Made by a program: the position numbers and the translations under genes | The notes under the pieces: model-generated | Databases searched by the model: none | What the model saw: the letters and a program-made list of their open reading frames with translations, nothing else | What the model was told of the DNA's origin: nothing | Part shown: one piece after another, positions 1 through 9,300 of the stretch | Numbering within the stretch: the first letter of the stretch is position 1 | Layout of the letters: every line of letters begins with the position of its first letter | Assembly (NCBI GenBank): GCA_047626155.1 | Contig: JBLHRR010000130.1 | Location: forward strand, 1 to 16,667 | DNA: 16,667 nucleotides | Source of the DNA: CALGLS01 sp047626155 | GTDB lineage: Bacteria > Bacteroidota > Bacteroidia > Chitinophagales > Saprospiraceae | Direction: 5' to 3'

Positions 1-279
1 TTATGTTGATTTTAAATGAGCCTTGTTGTTTAATTTAAACATTACGGCTTGCCTTCGGCGACATACTTTTTCAGTCGAAAAAAAGGTATGCAAAATTCTC
101 GACAAATCAAAGGCTCTACCGCTCAGGCCGTCACCCATACCCTCATGATTTGCCATTCCCAGCCCGCCATATATCGTGGCCCACGAATGCTGAGCCCTCC
201 GGTTTGTCATGTTCGTAGATTCGCTCAGTTCGTGATAAAACGTTGCGTTTTCGTAGCGCCGTAGCGGTTACTCCCTCTC
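1..279. other. Gene-free stretch downstream of the susCD operon
   Basis: I see no convincing gene here. Short open frames exist on both strands but have no recognisable domain, no leader and biased, overlapping composition. The segment contains an imperfect hairpin (62-90, CATAC paired with GTATG around T and A runs) and a small hairpin (237-251, AAAACG/CGTTTT). It looks somewhat richer in G and C than the flanking AT-rich intergenic DNA, which could mean a degenerate dispersed repeat or a decayed gene. I cannot decide between these from one copy. Confidence 0.4.
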
Positions 280-323
280 AAAAAAATGGGTCGCCTAATT
301 TATAAAAAAAATCAGGCGACCCA
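280..323 (-). terminator. Rho-independent terminator of the susC-susD operon
   Basis: A perfect 10-bp inverted repeat, TGGGTCGCCT (287-296) and AGGCGACCCA (314-323), encloses an A/T-rich loop. Read on the minus strand, the stem is followed at once by a run of seven T (280-286 on the plus strand are A). It lies 55 bases downstream of the susD stop codon, where an operon terminator is expected. Confidence 0.85.
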
Positions 324-377
324 AATAAATCGTTTATCAGTTTTAATACAAACTGACTATCTTAAATACAAAGAATA

Positions 378-1928
378 TTAGTATCCAGGATTCTGCGCCA
401 AATTACTATTCAAAGAAATTTGATCAGCAGGAATAGGCATCAAAGTTTTATAGTCTTCAGATACAGCTTTTTCCCACCATGCGTCATCCCATTTTTCGAA
501 ACGGATCAAGTCCGCTCTACGCTTAGCTTCGAAACAAAGTTCCCGTCCTCTTTCTGCGAGTAGGTTGTCTTCATCCAATGCAGCAAAAGGAGCAGCCTTT
601 GCACGGTTTCTTAGCATGTTAACCAAGTCCAGTGATTCTCCGTTTCCAGGAGTCATTCTGTGTAAAGCCTCTGCTTTGTTCAATAGAATTTCACCGTAAC
701 GATAAACAGCGAAATCGTTGCTCATATGCTGTACCGTTCCAAGTTCATACTCATATTTTGACATACGAGCACCACCATCTCTAAATGCACCAGGCGCTAA
801 TTCATTGATTACCGGATCGAATACGACTACACGAGCGTCGCCATCAAAGGCATGGTCTTCAAACCAAGAATCCGCTTCATCACGTAGAAGTGCTCCGTCT
901 GCATCGTACTGAGGTCCGTGTAACATAACACCGTATCCTCTGTCTCCACCGGTAAAACGCTCATCTGTTTCTTCAAAAGCGTTGTAGAAATCAGCGAGTA
1001 CACAGTATCCATTCCAAGGCTGATCAACAGTCTTAAATGTTTTCTGAGATTCGTAATGAAGGGTCATTTGTACCAAGTTGAAACCAGCTGCATTTACTCC
1101 ATCGTAAGGAATCGCAAAGATGTTTTCAGCAGAACCACCATTGTTCACTTCAAAGTTATTGAAGTAGTTTGCTTCCAAAGAGTAAGCATTGTCCATGATA
1201 AGAGAGTCACAAGCATTGACACAATCTTGCCATCTTGGTGTACCTGTGTATACCTCAGCGTTTAAATAAAGTGTAGACAACATAGCTTGTGCAACGTAGT
1301 AGTTCATACGACCGTAGGTAGACAAATCATTAGCACGAGGAAGATTCCCCATGTTAGCTAAAATTTCGCTTTCCACGAAGTCAAAAACAGTTTGACGAGT
1401 TTCAGTAGCTGGAAGGAAACCTTCTGGCACATCAAAAGTTTTCAAAAGCGGTACGTTACCAAATACATCCAAAAGGATCATGTTATAGTAAGCACGTAAC
1501 ACCAATAATTCAGAGATAAAGTTTCCAGCGTTCGGGTTGTCTGCTCCTGACGTTTCGAAAGTAGCAATCAAACGGTTACAAGTATTGACACCTCCATAAC
1601 AGAAGTTCCACACGTTACCAAAAACACCTTCTCCGTCAAAGAATTCGTGACGGTGCATTCTCAACCATTGTCCACCATCTTCCCAATCTGGCCCCTTGTG
1701 CGTCACCGCAGCTTCATCAGAAGAAGTTACATCCAGAGAAAAAATGTTACCATGATTCATAAAACCATAGAGGTTGGTATAAGCCGCCCCTAGTGCCGAA
1801 ATGAACGCATCGTCATTTTGGAAATATTGATCTTCCGGAATTACATCTGTAAATTCTGGCTCCAAATCAGAGCAAGAATAGATGGTAAATGCCAGAAGAA
1901 GCATTAATAGATTTATTAATTTTTTCAT
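378..1928 (-). CDS. susD: SusD/RagB family outer-membrane lipoprotein
   Basis: This is a surface lipoprotein that captures nutrients and acts as a lid on its SusC partner, passing substrate to the TonB-dependent pore. The 516-residue product begins with a lipoprotein signal (MKK, hydrophobic stretch, Cys19 after I-Y-S). The residues after the Cys (SDLEPE) are acidic, as in Bacteroidota surface-export signals. The body carries the alpha-helical TPR-like SusD fold. The C-terminus is diagnostic: RELCFEAKRRADLIRFEKW, then LMPIPADQISLNSNLAQNPGY-type ending (residues about 455-516), the family's usual close. Length is normal for the family. It follows susC on the same strand after a 178-bp gap and is followed by a strong terminator. 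The substrate is unknown: SusD sequence alone does not reveal it, and no hydrolase is adjacent. Confidence 0.95.
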   Translation of the reverse strand: MKKLINLLMLLLAFTIYSCSDLEPEFTDVIPEDQYFQNDDAFISALGAAYTNLYGFMNHGNIFSLDVTSSDEAAVTHKGPDWEDGGQWLRMHRHEFFDGEGVFGNVWNFCYGGVNTCNRLIATFETSGADNPNAGNFISELLVLRAYYNMILLDVFGNVPLLKTFDVPEGFLPATETRQTVFDFVESEILANMGNLPRANDLSTYGRMNYYVAQAMLSTLYLNAEVYTGTPRWQDCVNACDSLIMDNAYSLEANYFNNFEVNNGGSAENIFAIPYDGVNAAGFNLVQMTLHYESQKTFKTVDQPWNGYCVLADFYNAFEETDERFTGGDRGYGVMLHGPQYDADGALLRDEADSWFEDHAFDGDARVVVFDPVINELAPGAFRDGGARMSKYEYELGTVQHMSNDFAVYRYGEILLNKAEALHRMTPGNGESLDLVNMLRNRAKAAPFAALDEDNLLAERGRELCFEAKRRADLIRFEKWDDAWWEKAVSEDYKTLMPIPADQISLNSNLAQNPGY

Positions 1929-2049
1929 TTATTTTAATATTTAATTTTTAATTAATTATAATTCTTTGACGAATTCCGTTTTTTATAATTCCACAAATAG
2001 ATTTTCAACATTCCCTTCGTTACACTACAATCTTTTTTGAAAAATCTTT

Positions 2050-2075
2050 TTGAGGAATCACGTCATTTCTCAAAG
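2050..2075 (-). terminator. Possible intercistronic hairpin between susC and susD
   Basis: TTTGAGGAAT (2050-2059) and ATTTCTCAAA (2066-2075) form a 10-bp stem with one mismatch and a six-base loop. It lies 32 bases after the susC stop, and on the minus strand a T-rich stretch follows. It could be a leaky terminator or an RNA-stabilising stem that sets the ratio of susC to susD transcript. This is inference from the sequence; the stem is AT-rich and weak. Confidence 0.4.
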
Positions 2076-2107
2076 AAGGTTAATTGTTAGTTACTTTTTA
2101 ATTCTTC

Positions 2108-5029
2108 TTAGAAAGTAACGTTAGCACCCACCGTAAATGTTCGAGTAAAGAAATAACTATTTCTTCTATCTACACCAGGAGCAAGCGGATCTAATGTATC
2201 GCTTTCATCGCCACCGTTATCTACAGAACCTGCATCACCTAATCTTACTTCAGGATCTACACCCGTATATCCAGTAATAGTAAATAAGTTTTGTCCTGCA
2301 ACAAATAAACGCATACCACCCAACTTAGAATCAGAGGTGTCAAAAGTATATCCGATAGACATGTTATCTAGTCTTACGAAGTCTGCTTTTTCAACGTGCT
2401 CAGAGTTATAAGAAGCTGTTTTAACTGCTTTATTTGCTTTGCTAGTATTTAAGAAATTAGCACCTGGCTCATCAGGGAACGTTTCGTAGAAAGCTCTGTA
2501 AGTGTTAACTAAGCTGTGACCAAAAGCACCTCTTAAAAAGATGTTCATATCCCAGTGGTTTCCAAGTTTGAAATTGTTGTTCAAAGACATTTCAAAATCT
2601 GGCAATCCATTTCCTTGTACAACCCAGTCGTCTGCAGTAATCTCTCCGTCACCATTTTGATCTTTGAAAATGTAAGCTCCTTCATCGTCTACACCTTCAA
2701 AAGTAGGCGCTACGATTTGTCCGATTTCTTTATCTTTTTCAAGAAAGTGTAAGCCTACCCCTGCATCTGTAATGTTCTGTCCAGGTGCACCAAGGTTTGT
2801 AATAAAGAAAGAAGGAGAATCATTATATTCATCAAGAACCGTCTTGTAAGAAGTAAAGATAAGACCTGGTGTATAGCTAAAGTTGCCATTATTAATCAAC
2901 TTATAGTTAACCGCCAATTCAATACCGTTAGTTGAGAAACCAGCCGCATTTTTCCAAGTGTTGCCCGCTAAATTCGGAGGTACAGGTACAGCAACCAATA
3001 AGATCAAGTCCTCTGTTGTTCTATTAAAGATATCAAGAGCACCTGTTAACTTATAGTCGAAAAGAGAAAAGTCGATTCCGAAGTTAACCTCTCTTTTCGT
3101 CTCCCATTTCAAATCAGGATTTGCGTTTGTTTGTGGTCCGAAAGAAGGAACATAGTTTCCGTTATAGAAGAACTGTGGTCCAGGAACGAAGATAGATTGG
3201 AAAAGGTAGTTTTCACCAGGCAAGTTTCCTGTCACCCCATAACCAAGTCTTAATTTCAAGTTGTCTACATTTTTAATATCCGCTAGTTTAGAGATATCTA
3301 CACCCGCACTAATCGCTGGAAAAATACCATAACGATTGTCCTCACCAAAACGGTCAGAACCTTCTCTACGAATAGAAGCAGAGGCAAAGTAAGTATCATC
3401 TATATTAACAGTTGCTCTAGCAAACTGTGCTTGCAATCTATAGAATTGCCCGTAAGAACCTACCGCTGCATTACCCGTTCTGAAATCAGAAGCTTGAGCT
3501 ATCTGGTTATAAGAGTTGTCATCAGTTAAGAAACCAGTAGCACTAGCACCAAATCCAGAGGTGTTAAATTGTTGGAATGAAGTACCAGCTAAAACACTGT
3601 AATCAACTTTGCCCGCATTTCCCTTATAAGCAATGATTCCTTCATATAGGTTATTCCACTCTTTTTCTTCTGACTTCAAAGCTCCAGCAGTTCCTTCCGA
3701 AACGCCATAACGGGAATCAGATGGGTAATATTCATTTCTGGAAATATCCTTTTTCTGTCTTGCATAACTACCTGTAATCTTCAAACCCTCAATGATTTCA
3801 TAAGTAGCTACAATATTTGTCAATAATTCATTGGTTTCTTCCTCTGCAACATTTTGCTCTACTAAAGCAACTGGGTTGAAAGAATCAAATCCACTTGGAT
3901 GATTGAATGATCCATCTTCATTGTATACAGCAGAAGTAGGATTTGCAATGGTCGCGTAACGGAATGCCTCTCTAAATCCTATCTCTGAACTTCTGTTAGT
4001 TGCGATCATGTTAAGCCCAATTGATAATTTATCATTTAAAGCTTTCTGATTAATAGATACACTACCATTGATCTGATCAAATCCTGTGTTTTTCACTACT
4101 CCATCTTGGTCTCTGTAGTTGAAAGAAACACGGTAAGAAGTCTGATCTGTTCCTCCGGCAAGAGACAAGTTATGGGATTGAGCAAAACCTGTTTGAGAAA
4201 TCTCATCGTACCAGTCTGTATTTGATCCTACATCATTACCTCCAGCTGCTCTAAATTCCGCAGCTGATGCAATTTCAGGAGTTTTGGAAATACCTTCAAA
4301 AGAAACGTTACCACCGTAAGTAATTCGGGAAGTACCTTTTTTTCCTTTTTTGGTTGTAACCAAGATAACCCCAGAAGAACCTCTAGTACCGTATATGGCA
4401 GCAGCAGATCCATCCTTAAGTACATCAATAGTTTCGATGTCTCTTGGGTCGATGTTAGAAAGAGAAGCACCAGGTACTCCGTCTACAATAACTAAAGGTT
4501 CTGTTTGTGCACCAATGGTAGACAAACCTCTAAGACGAATACCCACTTTACCGTTTGGATCACCACCAGAGCTGGTAATGGTCAAACCGGCTACTTTACC
4601 TTGTAGCAATTGAGCAGGAGAGTTTACATTACCAACGTTGAAGTCTTCGCTTTTTACGCTTGTAATGGAACTCGTGACTTCTTTGGTTTTCAATGTACCG
4701 TAACCCACTACGACCACTTCATCCAGTATAGAACCGGAGGCTAACTCGATGTTGATTACATCTCCGGTTATTTCTACCTTTTGTGTGGTGTACCCTGTAT
4801 AAGAGACCTCCATCGTAGTGATCCCGTCAGGGATGTTTAAGGAATAGTTACCTGAAATATCGGTCACTGTTCCAGATGATGAACCCACCGCTAGTACGGT
4901 TGCTCCTATTAAGGGTTCACTTGTTTCTGCATCCGTAATGACTCCCTTCACAGTCTTCTGGGAATAACCCATAGACGCGATAGCCATCATGAATACCAAC
5001 ATGAAGCAATACTTGTAAATGTTTTTCAT
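2108..5029 (-). CDS. susC: SusC/RagA family TonB-linked outer-membrane protein
   Basis: This outer-membrane beta-barrel imports large ligands (classically oligosaccharides, sometimes peptides) using energy from TonB. The 973-residue product has a signal peptide (about 1-24, ending YSQ). Next is a carboxypeptidase-D-like beta-sandwich (about 27-98, with GVITDAETSEPLIGATV and the GTVTDISGNYSL pattern), then the typical ILDEVVVVGYGT linker. The plug domain (about 115-225) shows the LQGKVAGLTITSSGG, VRLRG-like, PLVIVDGVPG and GSAAAIYGTRGSSGVILVTTKKG motifs. The rest is a barrel of alternating strands ending in phenylalanine (VGANVTF), the expected BAM recognition end. Length is normal and no frameshift is visible. 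It leads the operon, with susD downstream. A candidate promoter, a leader palindrome and a LacI-type operator lie upstream, suggesting substrate-dependent control, although the adjacent regulator is broken. Confidence 0.96.
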   Translation of the reverse strand: MKNIYKYCFMLVFMMAIASMGYSQKTVKGVITDAETSEPLIGATVLAVGSSSGTVTDISGNYSLNIPDGITTMEVSYTGYTTQKVEITGDVINIELASGSILDEVVVVGYGTLKTKEVTSSITSVKSEDFNVGNVNSPAQLLQGKVAGLTITSSGGDPNGKVGIRLRGLSTIGAQTEPLVIVDGVPGASLSNIDPRDIETIDVLKDGSAAAIYGTRGSSGVILVTTKKGKKGTSRITYGGNVSFEGISKTPEIASAAEFRAAGGNDVGSNTDWYDEISQTGFAQSHNLSLAGGTDQTSYRVSFNYRDQDGVVKNTGFDQINGSVSINQKALNDKLSIGLNMIATNRSSEIGFREAFRYATIANPTSAVYNEDGSFNHPSGFDSFNPVALVEQNVAEEETNELLTNIVATYEIIEGLKITGSYARQKKDISRNEYYPSDSRYGVSEGTAGALKSEEKEWNNLYEGIIAYKGNAGKVDYSVLAGTSFQQFNTSGFGASATGFLTDDNSYNQIAQASDFRTGNAAVGSYGQFYRLQAQFARATVNIDDTYFASASIRREGSDRFGEDNRYGIFPAISAGVDISKLADIKNVDNLKLRLGYGVTGNLPGENYLFQSIFVPGPQFFYNGNYVPSFGPQTNANPDLKWETKREVNFGIDFSLFDYKLTGALDIFNRTTEDLILLVAVPVPPNLAGNTWKNAAGFSTNGIELAVNYKLINNGNFSYTPGLIFTSYKTVLDEYNDSPSFFITNLGAPGQNITDAGVGLHFLEKDKEIGQIVAPTFEGVDDEGAYIFKDQNGDGEITADDWVVQGNGLPDFEMSLNNNFKLGNHWDMNIFLRGAFGHSLVNTYRAFYETFPDEPGANFLNTSKANKAVKTASYNSEHVEKADFVRLDNMSIGYTFDTSDSKLGGMRLFVAGQNLFTITGYTGVDPEVRLGDAGSVDNGGDESDTLDPLAPGVDRRNSYFFTRTFTVGANVTF

Positions 5030-5064
5030 AAGTTTAAATGATTTAATTAATGGAAATTCAAATA

Positions 5065-5087
5065 ACAGTGTTCCGAGGAACAGCTGT
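5065..5087 (-). promoter_or_regulatory. Palindrome in the susC 5' leader
   Basis: TGTTCC (5069-5074) and GGAACA (5077-5082) form a perfect palindrome around a GA centre. The flanking ACAG (5065-5068) and CTGT (5084-5087) extend it with one bulged base. It sits about 40-60 bases upstream of the susC start codon and inside the probable untranslated leader. It may be a protein-binding site or, in RNA, a stem with a four-base loop. Either role is inference. Confidence 0.5.
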
Positions 5088-5162
5088 AATATAAAGTGTA
5101 AAAGCTATTAGAGCTTATGTAGATGGGGTATAAAATAGTTGGACTTTTTCAATGTTTAGTGT

Positions 5163-5170
5163 CAAATATA
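5163..5170 (-). promoter_or_regulatory. Candidate -7 box of the susC promoter
   Basis: On the minus strand this reads TATATTTG, an exact match to the Bacteroidota -7 consensus TAnnTTTG. A weak -33-like CTG lies about 18 bases upstream, not a perfect TTG. It predicts transcription starting near 5157 and a leader of about 130 bases before the susC start. Confidence 0.5.
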
Positions 5171-5296
5171 CTATAAGCATTGAAGAAACAGAATAAATAC
5201 CCTACTTTTTCTACAAAATTTGTATGCAAGTTCAACATCAAACCTATTTAGAATGTAACTAATGTTATTTTACTTTCCATCGCAAAAATAGAATTT

Positions 5297-5312
5297 CCGC
5301 AAACGATTGCGG
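5297..5312. promoter_or_regulatory. LacI/GalR-family operator
   Basis: CCGCAAACGATTGCGG is a 16-bp palindrome with a central CG and only one unpaired position per half-site. GCAAnCGnTTGC is the characteristic LacI/GalR operator pattern, and it closely resembles the E. coli PurR box. It lies 90 bases before the lacI-like start at 5402 and about 130 bases upstream of the susC -7 box, between the divergent genes. It was most likely the site through which this regulator controlled itself and the susCD operon. Confidence 0.7.
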
Positions 5313-5340
5313 GACTGATTTCTGTTGGTAGTTTGTTTTC

Positions 5341-5348
5341 TATATTTA
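5341..5348 (+). promoter_or_regulatory. Candidate -7 box of the LacI-family gene
   Basis: TATATTTA differs from TAnnTTTG at the last base. It lies 53 bases before the start at 5402 and about 30 bases after the operator, so a regulator bound at the operator would cover the -33 region. No well-spaced TTG is seen. Transcription from here would start downstream of the upstream ATG at 5333, which supports 5402 as the real start. Confidence 0.3.
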
Positions 5349-5401
5349 CCTTTTCATTAGCTGATTATGGATTTCTACGCCTAGAAATAACACCTACTTT
5401 A

Positions 5402-5936
5402 ATGAAAAGAATAACTATTAAGGATTTAGCGAAGCTGCTAAGCTTATCCACTTCTACCCTGTCCCGAGACTTATCTGATCACCCCGATATTAGTGAAGCT
5501 ACTAAGAGCAGGGTTCGTATTGCTGCTACGGAATTCAATTACACCACCAATCTTCACGCTTCTTTGTTTAGGAAGAATCGGTCGGGACTGATTGCGCTGA
5601 TTCTTCCGAAAATTAGCCTGTTTTTCTCGCCTGGTTTCATTGACGGAATCAATGAAGTAGTGGCTTCTTATAAGCACTCGCTGATCGTTTTTTTATCTAA
5701 CAATAGTCATGCGAGGGAAAAAGAAATCGTACAGCAATGTTTGAGGTGGGCTGTGGAAGGGGGTATTGATTTCGATGTCAAAAGAAACGACAGATTTAAA
5801 TCACAGTCATAAGGTGACTGCCATTTTTACTATGTCTGATGAGCTGCTAGCCAAAAGTTTTTCCTTAACCAGATCTCTTGGGCAAGGAGATACCGAAAGA
5901 TATTGCAATGACAGCCATCAGTGATGAGACAAGGAT
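5402..5936 (+). pseudogene. Decayed LacI-family transcriptional regulator
   Basis: The start at 5402 gives MKRITIKDLAKLLSLSTSTL, the canonical LacI-type helix-turn-helix. It is followed by the hinge and the start of the sugar-binding domain (SGLIALILPKI, then HSLIVFLSNNS). An ATG at 5333 in the same frame lies upstream of the recognisable domain and of the -7-like box, so it is not favoured. The open frame stops at 5812 after 136 residues, against about 340 for the family. Removing one G from the run GGGGG at 5759-5763 restores LISMSKETTDLNH. The frame then jumps to VTAIFTMSDELLA, which normally lies over 100 residues later, so an internal segment is deleted. A second shift near 5885 restores KEIPKDIAMTAISDE before the gene breaks off. 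The DNA-binding part could still be made as a truncated peptide, but effector binding and dimerisation would be lost. Confidence 0.85.
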
Positions 5937-6290
5937 TTAGAAGGGATGAAATCGTTTTATGAAAAACACTTCAAAGCCAAGGCGGGAGAAAAGTACCACA
6001 ATCCAAATAAGAACTTTACTTCTTATTTTCTAAGTTTTGATAAAGGGTGTAGATTGGGATTGATGAACAAAGTGGAGATTCCAGAAAATAAAAACAATGA
6101 TACTACAGGTTATGTTGGTATTATTCACTTCGCCATTTCTGTTGGTAGTACAGAGAAGGTTGATGAGTTGACGGAGGAGCTGAAAAGGAATAATATAAAA
6201 GTAGTCGATGAACCGAGGTACACTGGAGACGGTTATTATGAATCTGTGGTTTTAGACCCTGAAAATAATAGGATAGAAATTACCGTATAA
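5928..6290 (+). pseudogene. 5'-truncated VOC/glyoxalase-fold protein
   Basis: The frame starting at ATG 5946 encodes 114 residues of a vicinal-oxygen-chelate (glyoxalase/bleomycin-resistance fold) protein: MKSFYEKHFKAKAGEKY, SYFLSFDKGCRL, then the second half GIIHFAISVGS and a closing LDPENNRIEITV. Family members are usually about 125-130 residues and begin with a strand of the form HIAIYVxDLE. Here DKDLEG is readable just before the ATG (from 5928), but two stops (5922-5927) precede it, so the first strand and its metal-ligand His are missing. The residue after CRL, usually Glu in this position (RLE), is Gly38 (GGA), which may be the loss of a second ligand. The break coincides with the end of the LacI remnant. 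It may be expressed from ATG 5946, but I expect it to be inactive. Confidence 0.7.
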
Positions 6291-6303
6291 TATAGTATAC
6301 GGT
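6282..6303. terminator. Inverted repeat between convergent genes
   Basis: ACCGTATA (6282-6289) and TATACGGT (6296-6303) form a perfect 8-bp stem with a six-base loop. It overlaps the VOC stop codon and lies 16 bases past the end of the giant minus-strand gene. Neither side has a strong T run, so it is a modest bidirectional terminator candidate. Confidence 0.45.
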
Positions 6304-6318
6304 TCTTCCATAATCCCC

Positions 6319-9300
6319 CTACCGCATCAAAGTCACATCCCCTTTAAAAACTTGCTTAAACCCATCGACAAACTCAATTTCTACCCAATACACAAAAACG
6401 CCAGGCTGTAGTGCCTCTCCCTGAAAAAACCCATCCCAGCCGGTCGCAGGATCATTAGGCATAAAATCATTTTGTTGGAAAATCATTTCGCCCCAACGAC
6501 TAAAAACTTGGAAGGTATTGATAGATTCGATGATACCCGCTTTGGCATAAATCATAAAACGATCATTGATGCCATCCGCATTATTGGGAGAAAAGGCAGA
6601 TGGAATGTATACATTCCTTGCTTTTCCTATTCGATATAAAACTTGACTACTTATGGCACATCCGTTTGTATCAATTACGCTTACGGCATACTGCATTTCT
6701 GAAAAAGAATTTACAATTGGATTCAAACAATCTGTACAACTTAGGCCTTCTGCCGGTGTCCAAATAATAGTGTCTATCTGGCCGGGTGCTATATTTACGT
6801 AAGCTTGGATTTCTCCTGCCTCTCCTAATTGAACAACCAGTTCGGATGGTAGCTCAATATACAATTCAGGTACATAAGGCATTGTAAATTGCTCTTCATA
6901 TTCACAACCTATGGCATCTTGTACTATGATCGAATAAGTTCCAGATGGAAGCGAATTAAAAATGGTGGCGGAATAAAAATTTTGCCCTTCGTCAATGGAA
7001 TACAGATAAGGCTCCTGCCCTCCTTCCGTAAACAGAATTTCCATAGTTCCATCGTCTTCAAAACAAAGAGGTGGAAAGATTAAGACATCCATAGCTTCCG
7101 GCATATCTGTGTTTTCTTCGACTGTTACCTCTGCTGTTTGTGTACATCCGTTTGTTGCATTGGTTACTAAAAGTGTGTAGATACCGGAAGTATTAACGGT
7201 TGCCAAGGTTGTATTTTCGCCTGCTATTACATTTGGTCCAGACCAGTTATAAGAGAATGTTGATCCAAAAGAAGAACCATCGCCATTTACTTGTAGCGTT
7301 TCTGTTATGCAATCCAGTTCGTCTTCTACATTTGCTACGACAATCGGGAGTTGAACGTCTTCGTTTACGGTAACCGTAGCGCTATTCTCACAACCGTTAG
7401 TTGCATTTAAAATAGTGAGCGTGTATTGCCCGATTTGATCTACTGTTGGACTCAATGTGTTTCCTCCAGACGCAATGCCACCTAACGGGGATGATGTCCA
7501 GGAATAATCAAAATCATTACCAACTGAAGAATTGATGGCGCTAAGTTCTTGTTCCGTAATAACACAGGTCAGTAAAGAGGGCTCATCAATATTTACTTCC
7601 GGCAATTGATTGTCTTGACTAATCAGAATGGTCGCGGTATCTGTGCAACCGTTGATTAGATCCGTAACAGTTAGCAAATAAGTCCCTGGTTCATCAATTT
7701 CAGGATTGAGCGTATTTATTCCAGAAAGCACATTGCCATCAAGAGTGCTCCAGGTAAAATCTAAGTTTCCTATCGGAATAGAGCCACCAGCATTTAAAAC
7801 AAGGCTTTGGTCCGTACAATTCAAGGCGCTAATCTGATCAATTTGTGCAAAAGGATCTACCATGTTTTCCGTTACCATAACTTCATCCTGTGCCGTACAA
7901 TTAAGAATAGTGTCTGTGACAATCAGCGTGTAAGTACCTGGCTCATTGATGAACAAGGTCAGTAAATTGCCTAAAGTATTCCCTGCGGCGTTTTGCCATT
8001 CATAAGCCATATTTAAGCCCGAATTAGAAGCAGTTCCTTCTAATAACAATTCTTGTATTCCACAAGTTAAAACACCTCCAATCCCCGCTTCCACTGCGGG
8101 GACATTGGTATCTATTAGCACTTCTGTTTGGTCATTGGCCGTACAACCATTTTCCGTATTTGTAACAAGCAGATTGTAAATTCCTGCCGAGGCCACTTCC
8201 AGACTTGCTGTATTTCCAATAATGGTCGCATTATCATCAAACCATTCAAACGATAAATTAGCGGCACCCGATCCCGAGCCATTTAATGTAACGAGATCAT
8301 TACCACAAGTGAGAAATAAACTTTCACCGGCTTCTGCAATAGGTGGAATTATATCCTGATTTACTTGTGTAGAAGTTGTTGAGGTACATCCGTTTTGAGT
8401 ATCGGTAATTGTTAAGGTGTAAATGCCCGGCAGGTTTACATCAACCGATTCCAAATTGGATATCAATTGATTGCTTGCATCATACCATTCGAAGGCCAAA
8501 TTACCGCTTGGGCTGGTAGATGCAGAACCATCTAAAGTTACGAGCGGAATCGCACAGGTTAAAATTTCATTTACCGTGGCAATAGCTTCCGGTAGGTTTT
8601 CATCCAACAATACTTCAACGGTATCTGAATGAGTGCATCCATTGATTGTATTAGTAACCACTAAGGTGAAGATTCTCGCTTCTAACACTTCTACTACATC
8701 GTCACTTCCAATGATTATTTGATCCTCGTCAAACCATTCAAAGGAAAGGTTATTTCCACTGGAATTACTCCCATTTAAGAAAATGCTACTTTCATCGCAG
8801 CTTATGGTTCCTCCAATCCCGGCATCAGCGATAGGAGGCATTATATCTTCGGTGATTAGTACTTCTGATGAGGCGGTACAGCCGTTATTTGTGTTGGTGA
8901 TTAGTAAAGTATAATTGTCCGGTGAAGCTGCAACATAGATTGAATCTGTCCCTAAAATGTTGCTAGAAGAATCCAGCCAACCGTAAGTAAATTCAGGACC
9001 TGAGCTGTTTCCAAGACCTCCTAGGGTAATTGTTGTTAGATTACAATTTAAAATTCCATCAAGACCCGGATCGACAATTGGTAATTCTAGATTCTCATTC
9101 ACGAGGACGGTATCTGTCATAACGCATCCATTATCGGTATCCATTACCACCAAAACGTAAAGTCCTGGAGTAGTTACCAATAGGTTTACGTTCGTTCCAA
9201 GCAGGATTGCTGTCTCGTCAAGCCATTCATAATTTATACTATTACCTGTAGCAGTTTGGGGGCCGCCTAAATTTACAACTGTATTGTTACAATCTAATAC

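Noticed and set aside
1..210. Short open frames on both strands at the left edge
   Set aside because: They overlap each other in a hairpin-containing block, with no recognisable family or translation start context.
5333..5401. Upstream ATG extending the LacI-like protein by 23 residues
   Set aside because: LacI proteins begin immediately before the helix-turn-helix, as in MKRITIKDLA at 5402, and the -7-like box lies downstream of the upstream ATG.
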